Assembly: GCA_024336345.1 (NCBI GenBank)
Contig: JANFOG010000015.1
Coordinates: 496,001 to 560,000 of the forward strand
DNA length: 64,000 bases
Direction: 5' to 3'
Origin: Mariannaea sp. PMI_226
Lineage: Eukaryota; Ascomycota; Sordariomycetes; Hypocreales; Nectriaceae
Shown here: in pieces, positions 1-12,907 of the stretch
How the letters are laid out: the number at the start of each line of letters is the position of its first letter
Position numbering within the stretch: the stretch's first letter is position 1
Translations under genes and position numbers: made by a program
Notes under the pieces: model-generated
Told to the model about the DNA's origin: nothing
Databases searched by the model: none
The model's input: the letters and a program-made list of their open reading frames with translations, nothing else

Positions 1-707
1 AGACGAGACTAGTTTATTGGACAGTCGACTCAGGCTATTGCAACAAGCTTAGACAATTTCCGAAGCGGTGTGGACTATTCTTGTACTGTATAGGAGAGAG
101 CCTTGCTCCATGTGGGCTGATAGTTGACAGTCTTGGACCAAACACAGCGGAGATTGGAACCTGTCCGGGTAACCCTAGTATGATTCAGGAATCCCAAAAG
201 AGGTGGCAGGTCGACCAACGAGGAGCAACCAGACGCCAAATACTGCACTCTTGCGGAGTCATGCAACCTCGGCCTGGCTGGATAAGCAATATACAGAGCA
301 TCGTTCAGCTCGCATCGTGTAGCTGCTAAGTCTAAACCAGAACACGTCTGTGGGTTGTACTATTTGGAACATTATCGATGTAGAATTCGATAGTCTTGGG
401 TTGAGCGGTTCTAGACGCGTTTACAAGATTGTCTCGCTCTCGAGAGGTATCATATTACGATATAATTTTAGGAGACCCTCGCAGCTCTCCCGCCTTCTTT
501 TAGAAGTGAGCATAAACAAGGGGGCAACTCTTGAGACAGACCGACTGACTCTCGTTTTATTGCTGTCGTCGGATTCCCGTTTCGTTTCCAGCTATCTGCT
601 GTGCTTTATTGCATTGCACTCTCTGGTTCTTTGTTTTATACCCGTCTTCCTAATATTCTCTCTTTTTTTTGAGTTCTACTGGCTTCCTCTGAAGCCTGAG
701 AAACTCA
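1..707. other. Intergenic, upstream of the secreted PAN-like protein gene
   Basis: I see no convincing gene here; the open frames are short and have no recognisable motifs. The last 150 bases before the start at 708/717 are rich in pyrimidine tracts (cttct, cctcctc), as is common in fungal promoters and 5' leaders. Confidence 0.5.
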
Positions 708-3227
708 TTGCCCAGCATGCACTTCCCTAAAGACCTTGCATCTTTGGCTTGTGCCGCTCTCCTCCTATGTGGCTCCTCCTCTGCCGCGCCTAGCCCTTCG
801 CTGCGTCATCTCGACGTTCGCGATGAAGCCGGCTCCAACTCAGATGACACAAATGCCAACAGCACTAGTCTTCAGCCTGTTGTCCCTCCTGCGGTCGACA
901 CGGAAGATCTCTCCATCCTTGACCTTGATCATCAAGTCACGCTGGCATGGGCTGGCTCGACCACCGACTCAGGCAAAGAGCGCAAGCTGAACCGCCAAAG
1001 CGGTATCTTCTCACAAGCCAACTTTACCTTCCTGCATCCAGTCGTCCCACTTGATCATTCAACCTTCATCTCTGATATCTCCTGCTCAGACCACGGTCGT
1101 CTCACTGCCACTCTGACCGCTGCGGCTTATAGCTATGCCAAGAAGAACTGGGCGGGAGCCAAGGATATAGTCTTCGTTACTTCTGTGGACGGATGCGGAT
1201 TGGACGATGCCAATGATTACTTCCACGCCACATCCGTCTCTTTCTCTGACAGCGACAAGACCTTCACAGCCGTGGGTTCCTCTGTAGGTTACAAGAGCAT
1301 CGCCACGAATTTCAACCTCAAATGGGGTGATGTTGGTACCCTCGACTTGAAGCGTGCCATTGACAAGAGATCTGTACGTCTGCCCTTGGCTCCCCTAATA
1401 AATGTTTCCAATAAATTATTGGATATAACTTCAACATGTTGCTAATATTCTCTCTTACAGATGTTCGAACCTCATCCCCTCTTCCGCCGCGACAGGGAAG
1501 ACTTCACCGTCTCCTGGAGTGCTTACCTTACTGATCTCCTCGGTACCGCAGACGATGCTCCATGGGAGGAGGCGGCGCTGCTTTGGAAGTGGGGCAAGGA
1601 AGACGGCGAGGAAGATGATTCCTATGAGAAGGGTGAGGTCGCCAACCCCAACGGTCACCATAAACGCTGGAACGAGTCTGCCCTTGCCGAGCGCGACCTC
1701 GACTATGGTCTTGCTCTCTACTGTGTTGAGTGTGGCTTTGAGGGATCTGCTGACATCTGGGGCGAAATCGACGTCGATATCTCTATCCTCCCCCCTTTTC
1801 TTGAGGTGACTACCGTCCAGGCTGGAATGAACGCCCAGTTCAAGGCTGGACTTAACCTTGGCATGCAAGCTTTTGTCAAGTATGAGAAAGAATGGGAGAA
1901 GGAGCTGGACCGAATCCCTCTCGGTGGATTTGATATTCCCTTGCTTGTCGATATCGGCCCGTACGTCAGTGTGTCTGTGAAGGCTTCAGCAGGCATCGAG
2001 GCCACTGGTCAGTTGCTCATCGGTGCTGGTGTCGAGTGGGATAACATTGATGTCATGATCGACGTCCTCCACTCTTCTAACAGCCATGCCAACGGTCTGA
2101 TCCCTACCTTCAATTACAAGGCTGAGGCCCAAGGCGAGCTGAAGATCGAGGCCAAGTTGGGCTTGCCCATCGCTTTGGGTATCGGTGTCGATATCCTTGA
2201 CGGTGAGTGGAAGGCCGATGCCGCCATCGTTGATACCCCCTCCGTTGTTCTTGAAGGCGCCTTCGAGGTGTCTGCTGAAGTCAACGATGATGGCACCATC
2301 GAGTACGACATCAACGGCGGCTGCTATGGAATCGCTTGGGATATCCACTTTGAGAACACCCTCCAGGCCGTTATCGAGGCTGATGATATTGGTTCTCTGG
2401 AGTTCGATCTCATTGAGCCCCAGGAGAGCGACCCTATCTTCGAAGGTTGCATTGGCTATGTTAATGATGGTACCGATGATGACAACAACGCGCCAGACAG
2501 CCCCGGAAATGGTGACGGCTTACCTGGTAATGGCTTGAATAGTGGAGGACACGGCCTGTCTGGTAACAACGGATCGCACAATGGCAAGTCCTCGACCACC
2601 ACGAAGGTCAGCAGTACCACCAGCACCACCCAGGCTTCCAGCAGCACTACCAAGGCTTCCAGCAGCACTACCAAGGCTTCCAGTAGTACTACTAAGGTTA
2701 CCAGCACAACCAAGGCTTCAAGCACCACCAAGGCTTCAAGCACCACCAAGGCGACTAGCACCACCAAGGCTTCAAGCACCACCAAGGCGACTAGCACTAC
2801 TAAGGCGACAACCACAGCAAAGACCACTGCCAAGCCTAGCACAACTACCAAGGCTGCTAGCACTACCAAGAAGACCACCACCACCACCAAGAAGGCTACT
2901 GTCGCTAAGGAAACTTGCATCCCCTCTCAAGTCATCGTCAACCCTAAGGTTCCCTCGGGACTGACCTGCAAGAAGTCTGTCCCTCAAGCCAGCGTTTCAT
3001 CCAAGCTGACTGTTGGTAAAGCCACCACCGCCAGCACTGTAGATGTCTGCGCTGGTGTCTGCCTCAAGAACAAGGACTGTGTCAGCTTCACCTACGACAG
3101 CAGCAAGAAGTCGTGTCAGCTGTACAACAAGGCCGTCAAGAGCCTGGGTGTGACAACCCAGAAGGGTCTGCCAACTCTCGTCTTTTACGACAAGCAGTGC
3201 TATGCTTATAGTACTTGCCCGAAGTAG
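708..3227 (+). CDS. Secreted Ser/Thr-rich protein with C-terminal PAN/apple-like module
   Basis: Two exons, 708-1373 and 1461-3227, joined across an 87-nt intron (GTACGT...TTACAG) give about 810 aa. An alternative start at 717 gives a shorter, equally good signal peptide (FPKDLASLACAALLLCGSSSA), so secretion is likely. The mature N-terminal half (about residues 60-560) has no catalytic motif that I recognise. It resembles the two fungal domains of unknown function often found together in secreted proteins (I think DUF7029 and DUF7223; recalled, not searched). Residues around 600-700 are a low-complexity SSTTKA linker, probably O-glycosylated. The last 100 residues contain six cysteines (CIPS, LTCKK, DVCAGVC, DCVSF, SCQLY, QCYAYSTC) in a PAN/apple-like arrangement, which suggests binding to carbohydrate or protein at the cell surface. 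The intron call is strong because exon 2 has no other start context. Confidence 0.8.
2583..2895 (+). repeat. Ser/Thr/Lys-coding minisatellite inside the PAN-like gene
   Basis: Irregular tandem units of 9-24 nt based on aaggcttcaagcaccacc code for SSTTKA/STTKAT repeats, which make up the linker before the PAN-like module. Such tracts often vary in length between strains. Confidence 0.8.
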
Positions 3228-4312
3228 TCTAGTGTCTTTGCAGAACAAGACGTAGTCAAAAAGGAGTTCCATCAATTACAAATCGAATAGTTATTGAGGA
3301 TAGCAACTATAGTTGTTCGTTATCACGACTTCCCACTCGTTACGTGCGCCACACAATTTCCTAATCTACCCTTCGAACAGCATGACAGAATGGGTCATAG
3401 GGTAGATCATGTACAAGCAGCTATGGTCCTCCTATAATCCAGCATACACTCCTTTCTTACTAAGAAGCTCTAGTTTAGTCCTACAAAGCTTCTCCATCCA
3501 TGTAAGCTACAGTTACTGTCATTAGATTAGATCGCTTGCTTAGTCATACCTATTTATCTTTTTAATGTTGTATTCTAAATTCAAACTTGATTTGTTTACT
3601 GGGAGAGAAATATCTGCTGGGGAGATGGGGGAGTAGAGCCTTCAAAAAGTATCATGATCTAAGGCGTTGAAAGGGACAGGTGGTGAATAGCGGTGAGGGA
3701 TCTACAAGCAACTGGTTTACAATGAAAGAAATGAATACCCGAATATGAGCTTGATGCTGTATCTCAAAATGCTAAACAAGTTTTGGCCTTTTGGAGTTCA
3801 CAAGGCCTGTCCATCCACCTTGGGCTTGCGATACAAACACCTGACGAGCTGTAAGAGCAAATGAGACGATAAATTGTGAGATTATTGACCATGTAAGATT
3901 AGCAAATTTCAGGCACGCAAATTATACTCTATCAGGGACGGAGCCGTGGTGTCATGGAACCAATTTGAGAGATTAGGATTAGGGTGAAGATGGCCGAGGG
4001 TCACAAGGAAAACAATACCCGGGCTTACAAAGTAGTCCATCAATGTTTCAAAGTATGTACCTTTCGTAAAGGGTGACCTTTTATTAATTTTGCAATTCCA
4101 AGTTTGGCTTTCATTTTTTGTTTCAAAAGCTGCTGACAGGAGACAAGGCATAATTAAGCCTTCTCTCTCTTTCCCCCTCTCTCTTTCCCCCTCTCTCTCG
4201 TGCACTTCATAAATTTATACAGATGGGAATTCGAAATAGTAAAAACAAGACTAGTGTATGCCAGTCGTTACACGTGGCTAGAAGCTAGAGCGTCAGTCGA
4301 CGGATATCCATG
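3228..4312. other. Intergenic between two convergent genes
   Basis: This is the 3' region of the PAN-like gene (+) and of the C2H2 regulator (-). I found no gene. Around 4160-4200 there is a CT-rich minisatellite (about three copies of tctctctttccccc). Confidence 0.5.
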
Positions 4313-7099
4313 CTAACAACGGCTTTCTAATGACTCGGCGGCGAGAGATAATGTTTCTCCCACAATATGTACAATCTCAAATACCTGAATCCCTTTGCAT
4401 GTTTCTGCCCAAAGTCTTACGGCAGCAATTGCTAGACGGCGAATTCGGCGAGGGTAATCGTCTTTGGAGCCTAGGGTATCCTCGAGATGGGTCTCTTCAA
4501 TCAGTCGCTCAACAATCGAAAGTAGACGCTTCTCCTCGTGTCGGAGACTATCAAGCCCATCGGAAGATACCAGATGGAAGAGATTTTCGAGCCAGTGAGT
4601 CAGAAGAATCGCGCACGCAAAATTGCTAATAGCGTGCTGAACGCTCCAATGTCCCGTTCGGCCGCGTGCGACAAACGCTATTCCGACCCTCACCGGTATC
4701 CTCAGCGCACAAATTGCATGAAATACTGCCTGGTATAGATGAGGCGATCGGAGGGGAATCGGGTTCTGGTGAGCTTCAAACGCCTGAGCGACTATCCTTG
4801 GATCTCGTGAGCGAAGCGCGCACTGCGCCTGGAGTCCGACCGCGAGATGAATGTGAGCTAAGCGAAGAATAGCAGCGGAGTTGAAAGCCAGGGGCCCGTG
4901 AGGAGAATTGGGGTCGAGAGCAGACTCGATAGTCGAATCCCAGCACGACTGCCAGGCGCCATAGGCGTTGTCGTATAGTGAGATGGTAGCCGGTGCAAGG
5001 CTCGAGGATGGACTCAAGATAGCAGACGCCACCTGACGTTCAAAATACACCTGTATCAGCAGGCCCTGGACCAGCATGTAATTTCCAAACTCGGTTGCGG
5101 AGTCTTCTTTGGCCAGCGGCTTTCCGGACAGCAATTGCAGGAGGCACTGTTGGAAGTCTAGTTGACGCGAGTTGCTCTTTTGCCGCAGGCTAAGCCACCC
5201 GCTCGAATTGGGAGCCATGAACTCCGCTTCCGTAGATGGAAGGGGAAGACTGACCTCCGCGCTAGTGATCTGGGGTGGCACGTTGAAGCAAATTGTGAGA
5301 ATGTTGATGGTAAAGTAAGCGGAGAAGAGAGTGCGACGCCTTTCCTCTTCGCGAGCCCAGGCTCTCCAATCTCCAGCCTCAATGTCTGGAGTTGGATATT
5401 TCAACGCCTCGCGAGTCAACTCTGTAAGCTGGCTGCTCATAGCGAGTGCATCTTCTGCGAGGGGCCCATCCAGCCAAGACATGGTGAGAACTAGCACCAG
5501 CAAAGACTGTAGAAGCTCGATGTCGAAGGGGCGATTAGATGCTGTTACGGGCTGCGGTGTCACAGTAGACTGTGTGGAAGAGCTGGTGGAACGAGCGGGA
5601 AGCCCGGCGTATTGCGGAAAAGTCTGAAGCAGGTGCAGAGTAGAGGTTCGGCGACGTCTCTCAAGCTCTTGGGTGATGATCGATTTTGCGATGAAGTACA
5701 TGGCATAGCCGTGGGTATGTTCAAAGCCGTAAAACGACCCGGTAGCCGCAAGAGTCAGTATGAGCATAGGCGTCTTATGCTCTAGACGGGTCGTCGGTAT
5801 ATGGATGAAAGGCAGATGAGGGTGAAAGCTACGCATCCAACTTGCCACATATCTGGATAATGTCTGTCGGCTGGGAAGCGTGAATGGTTCAGGTAATACA
5901 CCAACATGCTTTGCAACTTCGGCTGTAAGCTTGTCGTAAGCTGTCGCCGATACAGTCCACGGATTTGTTGCAACGATGTCGTCAATGACGAATGATTGGT
6001 CAATTGTGTCCCGTTTATGACTTGTCTCACTTGGCGGAGGTTGGTGCTGATGAGCTGCAGAAGCTCGGCTCTGCGACGGCGCGATTGCTGGTTGCATGAG
6101 ATTCGGCATCTCAAGACTACCAGGATCTGAGGGTGCAGACAGAGTTTGGGGACCAGCGTAACTGTCAGGTGCGTCTTCCATAACTGGTTGCTGATAGTCC
6201 ATTGGAGGCAAGACGTCCATCAGGTATCCGCTGATCATATCTGTTTCATTGGCAAGGAAGTCAATGTCAAACAGCTGAAGGGGCATAAAATCAGAATCGG
6301 GTTGGGCTTGGGGCTCGGCTTCGATAGTCCTTTCCATGTTGGCGTCGTTGCCAACCGCAGTACTTCTATCATCAAGAGGCCCATTTGGTAGTTGACCCTG
6401 GCCACTCATATCTAGATCACGTATTGAAAACTTGCCCATGAGCTGCTTTTGTGAATATTCGGCTGTGGAAATACCATTACTCCTCAGTGTACTGGCGTTT
6501 GACTCTGGAACAGTACTCTGCGCTGCAAGTGTCCGATTGGCGAACTCGGATCCGGGTGCACCACCGTCAAACACATACGTTGCTCCAGGATCAGAGCTGT
6601 AGGAAAAGGAGGGTGTTCGTCCATGGCTGCTATTAGAAAATGATGGAGAGATGACGGCAGGCTCTGCTGGAGAAGTCTGATAGATGAGGTGAGATGGCGG
6701 ATCGGCTTCCAAGCCTCTGCTGACGGTCTCTTGAGGTGTGCTTCCGACTGGGCCTGCACACTGAGAGAGTCGACGATGACGGTTGAGGAGATCTCTAATA
6801 TTGGCCCATAGTAAGCACTCGAAAAAGAAAAATCAACGGGTACATTCCCGGCTCAAACTGTCACTAAGCAGAAATGACGAAATGACGTACAATCTTGAGA
6901 ACATACGGCCGCAAGCACAACCAAATGGCCTTTCCCGAGTGTCTAGACAAATCTTAGTAATTCAGGTTTCAAGTCTGCTCGCATAGTCATCCAAGCATGA
7001 CTTACGCGTCCGAATGTGTCTCTCTAGATGCTCCTGTCGCTTGAACTCTTTGTTGCAGTACTTGCAGGGAGCCACACGGAGCCGAGGCCGGCCCTTCAT
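4313..7099 (-). CDS. C2H2 zinc-finger transcription factor with fungal_trans domain
   Basis: Three exons on the minus strand: 7099-7006, 6942-6891 and 6794-4313, about 875 aa. Exon 1 encodes finger 1 (CKYCNKEFKRQEHLERH). The junction restores the canonical linker HIRTHTRERPF, and finger 2 (CACGRMFSRLDLLNRHRRLS) is split by the second intron. These matches to the C2H2 linker are the reason for choosing these splice sites. The start is the methionine of MKGRPRLR, immediately before finger 1; the frame is open further upstream but with low-complexity sequence. The middle is acidic and Ser/Pro/Gln-rich. From about residue 340 the protein has the helical fungal-specific transcription factor domain (LPFIHIPTTRL, LLQSLLVLVLTMSWLDGP). 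It lies next to the carboxylase gene on the same strand and is a candidate regulator of that cluster; this is inference from position. Confidence 0.85.
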
Positions 7100-7767
7100 G
7101 CTGGACGGTGTGTGGAGCAAGGCCCAAGGAGGGTGAGGGTCCTGCTGGAGAGATGCCCTGGTGGGTACGACACCGGCAAGCAGCCGGCAATGCGATGACG
7201 AACAGGTTACACTGCGTGATGAGGGGGGCCCGCGATGACAGTGGCTGCAGCCCCAGTGAGAGAGGGACTGATGGGTTTGCTGAAGGATGAGACCGATCAG
7301 TTGGCTGACTTTTGGAATGCGTACCGCAATAGGAATTAGAACAGGGGCGAGAGAATTACAATATGAAGCAAATATGAAGATACAGATGGTCGTTCTTGAA
7401 AATGGACCGGCTAACCGGGACCGGGAATGATGACGGGGAAATGGACCACACGTGACGAGTCTCGGCTGCGGCTTCGTCATTTTTGGCTGGGGCGAAAAAT
7501 CTCCAGCATCAAATGGCAGACGACACTATAAAATTGGAGTCAAGTCAATGGACCTGTCCCAACCGTAGTTCCATTGAATTAAAACATTATGAGGATTTCA
7601 ATTGATAGTAGAAAATTGAAAGAAGGGAACAAAAAATAAAAAACAGATATATTACCTCACTGATGACGCGTAAGAAGGTAACATTCCTGACGACTTTGGG
7701 GGACTGGTAAACGAAGTGCTTCATTTCGCCTCTGTTCAAATGTTCTAATAATAATACGCATTCACCT
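7100..7767. promoter_or_regulatory. Upstream region of the C2H2 regulator
   Basis: This 668-bp gap lies between the 3' end of the carboxylase gene (-) and the start of the C2H2 regulator (-). The regulator's frame stays open to about 7480, but with biased composition, so I treat it as leader/promoter. I see no other gene. Confidence 0.4.
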
Positions 7768-10700
7768 TCAGTCACTGCTCTTTCGAGCCCTTACAACTAT
7801 CGACCCTGGGCTAACCACACTTCCTGGTGGATGGCTGATCTTTGTGACTACAGCACCAGCCTGATCCTCGCTGACAACCAGATTAATCTCCATTTTCATG
7901 GCCTCGAGCACCGCCACCGTTTGACCCTTTTCTAGCACATCACCGGGCTTGACGAGAACTTTCCAAACGTTGGCATCAAGTGGCGATTCGATGGAGACGG
8001 CATTTGCGGCATCAGCGTCTTCCCCGTCGGCAGCTCCAGTGTCATTGCCTGCCTCCTTTGCTGCCACCCACTCATCAAACAAACGCTGCTCATGCTCTCC
8101 CACCTCCTGGGCTGCGGCAGCCTGACGTTTCTTCCAGGACTGGTAGTCTGGATCCTTTGCTGCTGCTTCAAACTTGGCAACGTACTCATCCATGTCAAGA
8201 GTGGTTTCTGAAATGTCAAACTCGTATCGACCCGTCTCGAAATCTCGCTCAATTTTGTTGTACTCCTCCTCGGAAACCTCAACAAACTCGATCAAATCGA
8301 GATGATTGAACAACCAGGGCCTTTCAGGCGAGAAACCAGGCCGATTGCCGGCTCCATCCCAACCACCCAGGGTGCGGCCCATGAGCTGGTATCCTCCTGG
8401 TGCAGCTACTGGATAGATAGCCACCAGTGAACCACCAAGACCAACCGAGCCGCTTGGCGTATACACTCGGCTGGGGTTGTATTTTTGGCCGGTCAATACG
8501 TGCCAAGGGTCAAGAGGAAACAGGATGGGGGTACCGACGTAGAAGCCGACGGCGACAGTCAGCCATGGCGTCTTGAGGAGCGCATCAAAGACTCTCTGGC
8601 GGGTCTCAAGTGCGTTGTTTTTGCGAAGATACTCAACATTGTCCGGCATGTAGGCAGCTGTGGGTCTGATGTTATCCATGTACCGCTGCGCAGACTCCTG
8701 GAGCGAGGTGTGATCGAGGCAGACAGGGAGTCGGACTTTTCGTGCAGGTACCTTGATGCCTGTTGAAGTCTTTCCAATCTGATCATCGAATTGGATGAGC
8801 TGCTCAAGAAGTTTCGACCTGTCCGTCTGGAAGGGGTCGAAGCGCACGGTGAGGGAGCTGAAATTGGCATCACCGCGCACGCCAGGCAGATTCGCGCTAG
8901 ATATCTGTTTGGTGAGAAATTGCACGCAAGCGGTATTGCGAAGATCCGATACTTGTTCGCCGTATTCGACGATGATACTGGTGTCACCTCCTTGACGGAA
9001 TGTTACCCGTGGATGGCTTCCCTGGGGCTCCTTCTGGTGCAAGACGGAAGACGGAGTATGATCAGGGATCTCGATAATGAGTGGAGATAATTGGCCGTTC
9101 GTAGTAGCACCAGTAGCTTGAGAGAATACTGCGAGAGTTTGCAGGAACCTATCCTTTCTTTTCGAAATCTCCAGGCCATTTTCGTACGAGACAGAACGGA
9201 ATCGTACAGTGTTGCCAGGCTTCAATTGGCCAACCTTCCACATCTCACCGGAGCAAACAGTTGTTGGGCAAACGAAGCCGCCAAGATCGGGACGATCGTG
9301 GGCGAAGATGATGGGGGATTCGCCTGTAAAATTGACACCACCATTGGGATAACCGTAGTCGAATACGTTAGACGGATGCGATCCGCCGCCGCCGCCTGAT
9401 GTTCGAGCCCACTTCAACCGTGGCCCTTCCAAGCGGATGCCACTTCGACTACTATTGTGGCTCACCACCCAATCGGTCTCATACAACGTGGCACGTCCTT
9501 CTGGGGTTAGAATGTCATCGGACCCGTACGGACCGTCAATACAACAGACTGTTGCGCTAGTAGTAAAGGTGGGAATGATATTGGATGGTAAGGATAAAGG
9601 TGTGGCATCCGTTGCCCAGGCTCCCGACTGCGGCGACAGAGAGAGAATATCGTGGATCTGCAGCTTTCGCCCCTGTACACCACCAAATCCAAGCTCTGGG
9701 GCGGTGGACTTCGAGCCGAGGAACTTGGGGACCTGGGGGAGACCACCTTTCACTGCGAGATATGTTCGGATGCCATCGCCCGTCACCTTGCCGAGCTTGA
9801 GCTTCTGACCTCTGTTGATGACGATCCTCGACCACATGGGGTGAGACGCGCCATCAATGGTAACGGGCAGCTCCGCACCACAGACGGCCACCACGGCTGC
9901 TACATGAAACAGCAGCTCTGGGCCAGATAGGGTGACTTCGAACAACTCGACTCCGGAATCGTTGCCAACTAGAATATTGGCAACTCGAGCGCTGAGATCG
10001 TCCATGGGGCCACCAGGAGGGACTCCGTGCCCAACCGCAATACGACCTGGGTAGTCCTGGATAGTGGTAAAGACACCAGGGTCGATGACCTGCAATGAGC
10101 AGCTATCAAACTTGAATGTGGATAAAGAGTTGGTCAATGTGTTGCCGGTGACAAACATCTCTGACTCGAGAATCTTGGACAGGTATTCCAAATTGGATTG
10201 CGTCCCCTGAAGAGCCGTGTCGGCCAGTGCCGCGAGCATCCTGTCTCGAACGGCGGCACGGCCATCAGGGCTGTGGGCCATGACCTTTCCAATCAAAGGA
10301 TCGTAGAGAGGAGTGATTCTTTGGCCATTTCGAACCCAAGTATCGACTCGCACGCCCTCACCCTCTGGCCAGTGTACTTGCTGGAAGACGCCAGGGCTGG
10401 GGGCAAAGTCGCGCAGCGGCACCTCGGCGTAGACTCGCGCCTCGATGGCCGAGCCTAATGGCTGGGATCTACCAAGTCCTTTCAGGACCTCTGATGGAAT
10501 TCCCAACTCGCCCCCGCGCTCGTAATCTGCCTGTCGCAGCATGAGGTGTACAAGATCAACTTCGTAACACAACTCGGTGATTCCATGCTCGACCTGCAAG
10601 CGCGTGTTCATCTCCAGGAAAAAGAAATCCGCCGTCACATCATCCACAAGGAACTCGACGGTTCCCACGCTCTTGTATTTGAGCTGTGACGCGTAATTGA

Positions 10701-11589
10701 CGGCAGCTTGGAGCATCTTCTCACGTAGGCCAGGATTACGCTCCACAAAAGGGCTGGGACACTCCTCAATGACCTTTTGATGTCGTCTCTGTAGTGAGCA
10801 CTCACGCTCTCCAAAGGCGACCACAATCTCTCCATTACCGGCGACTTGGACCTCGATGTGGCGTGATAGAGGATAGTACTTTTCCAAAAAGACCCCGCTG
10901 TTCTTGAAGAGGGTGCTGGCGCGGCTTTCGACCATGGCGAATGCCTTTTCAACATCTTCTTCACTGTGGCAGATCTGCAAGCCCATACCACCGCCACCCC
11001 CAGTGGCCTTTAGCATGACTGGGCAACCCAGGCGCCTTGCAGCTTCTTTGGCCGCCCCGGCGGATTCCAAGAGCTGTGTGCCGGGGATGACTGGGACATT
11101 TGCGGCTTCTGCGATGGCTCGGGCTTCGTGCTTGAGACCCATGGCATTGATGGATGCTGCCGAGGGCCCGACAAAAGTAATGCCAGCAGATGAGACAGCT
11201 TTGGCGAATTCAACATTTTCGCTCAAGAAGCCGTATCCAGGGATGATGGCGTCTGCATTTGTTCGTTTACAAATGTCTAGAATCGCCTCACTACAGGAAC
11301 CCCCCAACTCATGGTTAGCGAGATTTGTAAATTTGCAAAGACAGGTTGAATTACAAAACTTGAATTATGCTTACCCATTTGTGTAGGCTGTGCTGTCATC
11401 GCCTGGTAATACCACAATCTCATCTGCCAATGTGGCATGTAACGAGGTCGCGTCGGCATTTGTGATGATGGCGACGCTGCTAACCCCCAATTCGCGACAG
11501 GCTTTGATACAGCGGACAGCAATCTCGCCTCTATTCGCGACCAGGACTTTGCGAATGTTGCGCAGAGGGGTTGAATCGATGTGCCCCAT
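7768..11589 (-). CDS. lamA: Urea-carboxylase-like biotin carboxylase fused to KipA-KipI carboxyltransferase (LamA-type)
   Basis: Exons 11589-11375 and 11290-7768 (84-nt intron, GTAAGC...CTGTAG) give about 1245 aa, the usual length of a urea carboxylase. Domain order: biotin carboxylase ([14 protein letters not shown] at the N-terminus; [14 protein letters not shown]-grasp glycine loop [22 protein letters not shown]), then KipA/AHS2 ([24 protein letters not shown]), KipI/AHS1 ([16 protein letters not shown]), a helical linker ([18 protein letters not shown]) and a biotinyl domain with the biotin lysine in LEAMKMEIN. There is no allophanate hydrolase domain in this protein or elsewhere in the window, so full urea breakdown is not encoded here. 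Known background: Aspergillus nidulans lamA and lamB are needed to use 2-pyrrolidinone, and KipI/KipA with YcsF form bacterial 5-oxoprolinase PxpBC/A. A LamB/YcsF gene lies 4 kb away. The substrate is therefore more likely a lactam or pyroglutamate than urea; the symbol is by analogy. Confidence 0.85.
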
Positions 11590-12907
11590 GATGCTAGTAG
11601 AAGATAAATGAGGATATAAAAGATAATGGCGATTAGATGATATGAAAAGAGGGCTTGACACAAGCACCACACAGAAGGTATATAACCAAAGAGACAGGGG
11701 TCTAATGAAAATGAAAGCAAGCTATATATTAACGGTGATTTAGGGGCTTCAAGAATCAAAGCCAGAATAAGTATTCAACTGAGCGGCTGGTATGTCAAGA
11801 TGCCGATAATAAGGGCGAAGTGACAGGTAGTGCGCTACATGCGGGGTGAAAGGAGTCTCATGGACAGTCGAATGGCCCCTTGACCATCTGGATACGACCG
11901 GACATTTTCTCTGTCCCCCGCTTTGGAGGCTCATGATAAGGTGGTGGAGAGCTTCTGCACGCTGCACCTCCACGAGTGGTACCCATTGCGGTTAGATTTT
12001 CTACCCCATCGCGGGGTAAACAAGATAGGAAATTTATGTCGTCTGAGACAGTGATAGACGGCAATACCTTGTTCTTTCAGTGCCAAAGTGCTCAGACGCC
12101 CCCTTCAGTTATGTGGACGTAATAGTTGGAATGATCTCAGTCTGGAAGTGTCGAGAGCTTGGCGTATGGCCGCTATCTTGCCTTCATTTCCCGTCATGAT
12201 GATACCGGAACATTGCCACCTGCATTGCCTGAATTGCGTAGGGTGTATATATCAATGCGGGGGAAATTAAGCTAGAGGCTTGACAGATTCGGAGACGAGG
12301 CCAGTCTCCAAAATCCAAGCGGCTGTTGCTCTATTGGGACTGCCCACATACTGCGACCCTCCATACGCAGGAGGGGGGGTTAATCGGATTGATGCCAGAG
12401 CAAGTAGGGTCATGTAGAATGAAGCAGCAAGAGGATGGGATTAATTATGTGTCATAATTTTCAAATTCTTGTACTTCAAGTGATTATTCTAACTCATCCT
12501 CCTGGAGGAGGGCCATACGTTGTGATAGCCCCTCATCTGCATTGACATAATTTATCTATTGTTTTCAAAATTGAAGTAGAATTTTAACAGGTAGATGCTG
12601 AGTTTGCTGAGTTCAGAACTTGGCTAGCATTATCGAATTTAGCTAAAATGAAGTCGGGGGTCTTCCATGTTGCTGACAGTGATTCATTCATCAAACACGA
12701 CATGTACGTGCAACTCGCTGCATTCGTGTTGTGAGCATGTGAAATAGACATAATCAATAAATAAAATTAAAGTATCGAAAACTATGATAATCCAGCCCGT
12801 TCTTGACCTCATCTGGCGAACCACCCACAATCAACAACCCTCCTCATCCGGGCTAACAAAGGTGCATAACAAGCATTCCAAGCTATGGTCCCATTTAAGG
12901 GTGAAGA
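11590..12907. promoter_or_regulatory. Upstream region of the LamA-type carboxylase, with GATA-factor sites
   Basis: I see no gene in this 1.3 kb. HGATAR-type sites AGATAA occur at 11602-11607 and 11621-11626, only 13-37 bases before the carboxylase start. The spacing is close enough to lie in the leader. The far part (12400-12900) is the 3' flank of the MFS gene and is AT-rich. Confidence 0.4.

Noticed and set aside
2583..2895. Regular repeats that might suggest a CRISPR-like array
   Set aside because: The units are short, irregular and in frame with the secreted protein; this is a eukaryotic coding minisatellite.
2456..2920. Hydrophobic Val/Leu-rich minus-strand frame over the Ser/Thr repeat
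   Set aside because: It is the reverse complement of the SSTTKA-coding minisatellite and has no independent support.
6962..7480. Long N-terminal extension of the C2H2 regulator
   Set aside because: The frame is open to about 7480, but the composition is not protein-like and the start just before finger 1 fits fungal C2H2 regulators better.
7768..11589. Pyruvate or acetyl-/propionyl-CoA carboxylase for the biotin carboxylase gene
   Set aside because: The C-terminal half has KipA and KipI domains and not the carboxyltransferase domains of those enzymes.
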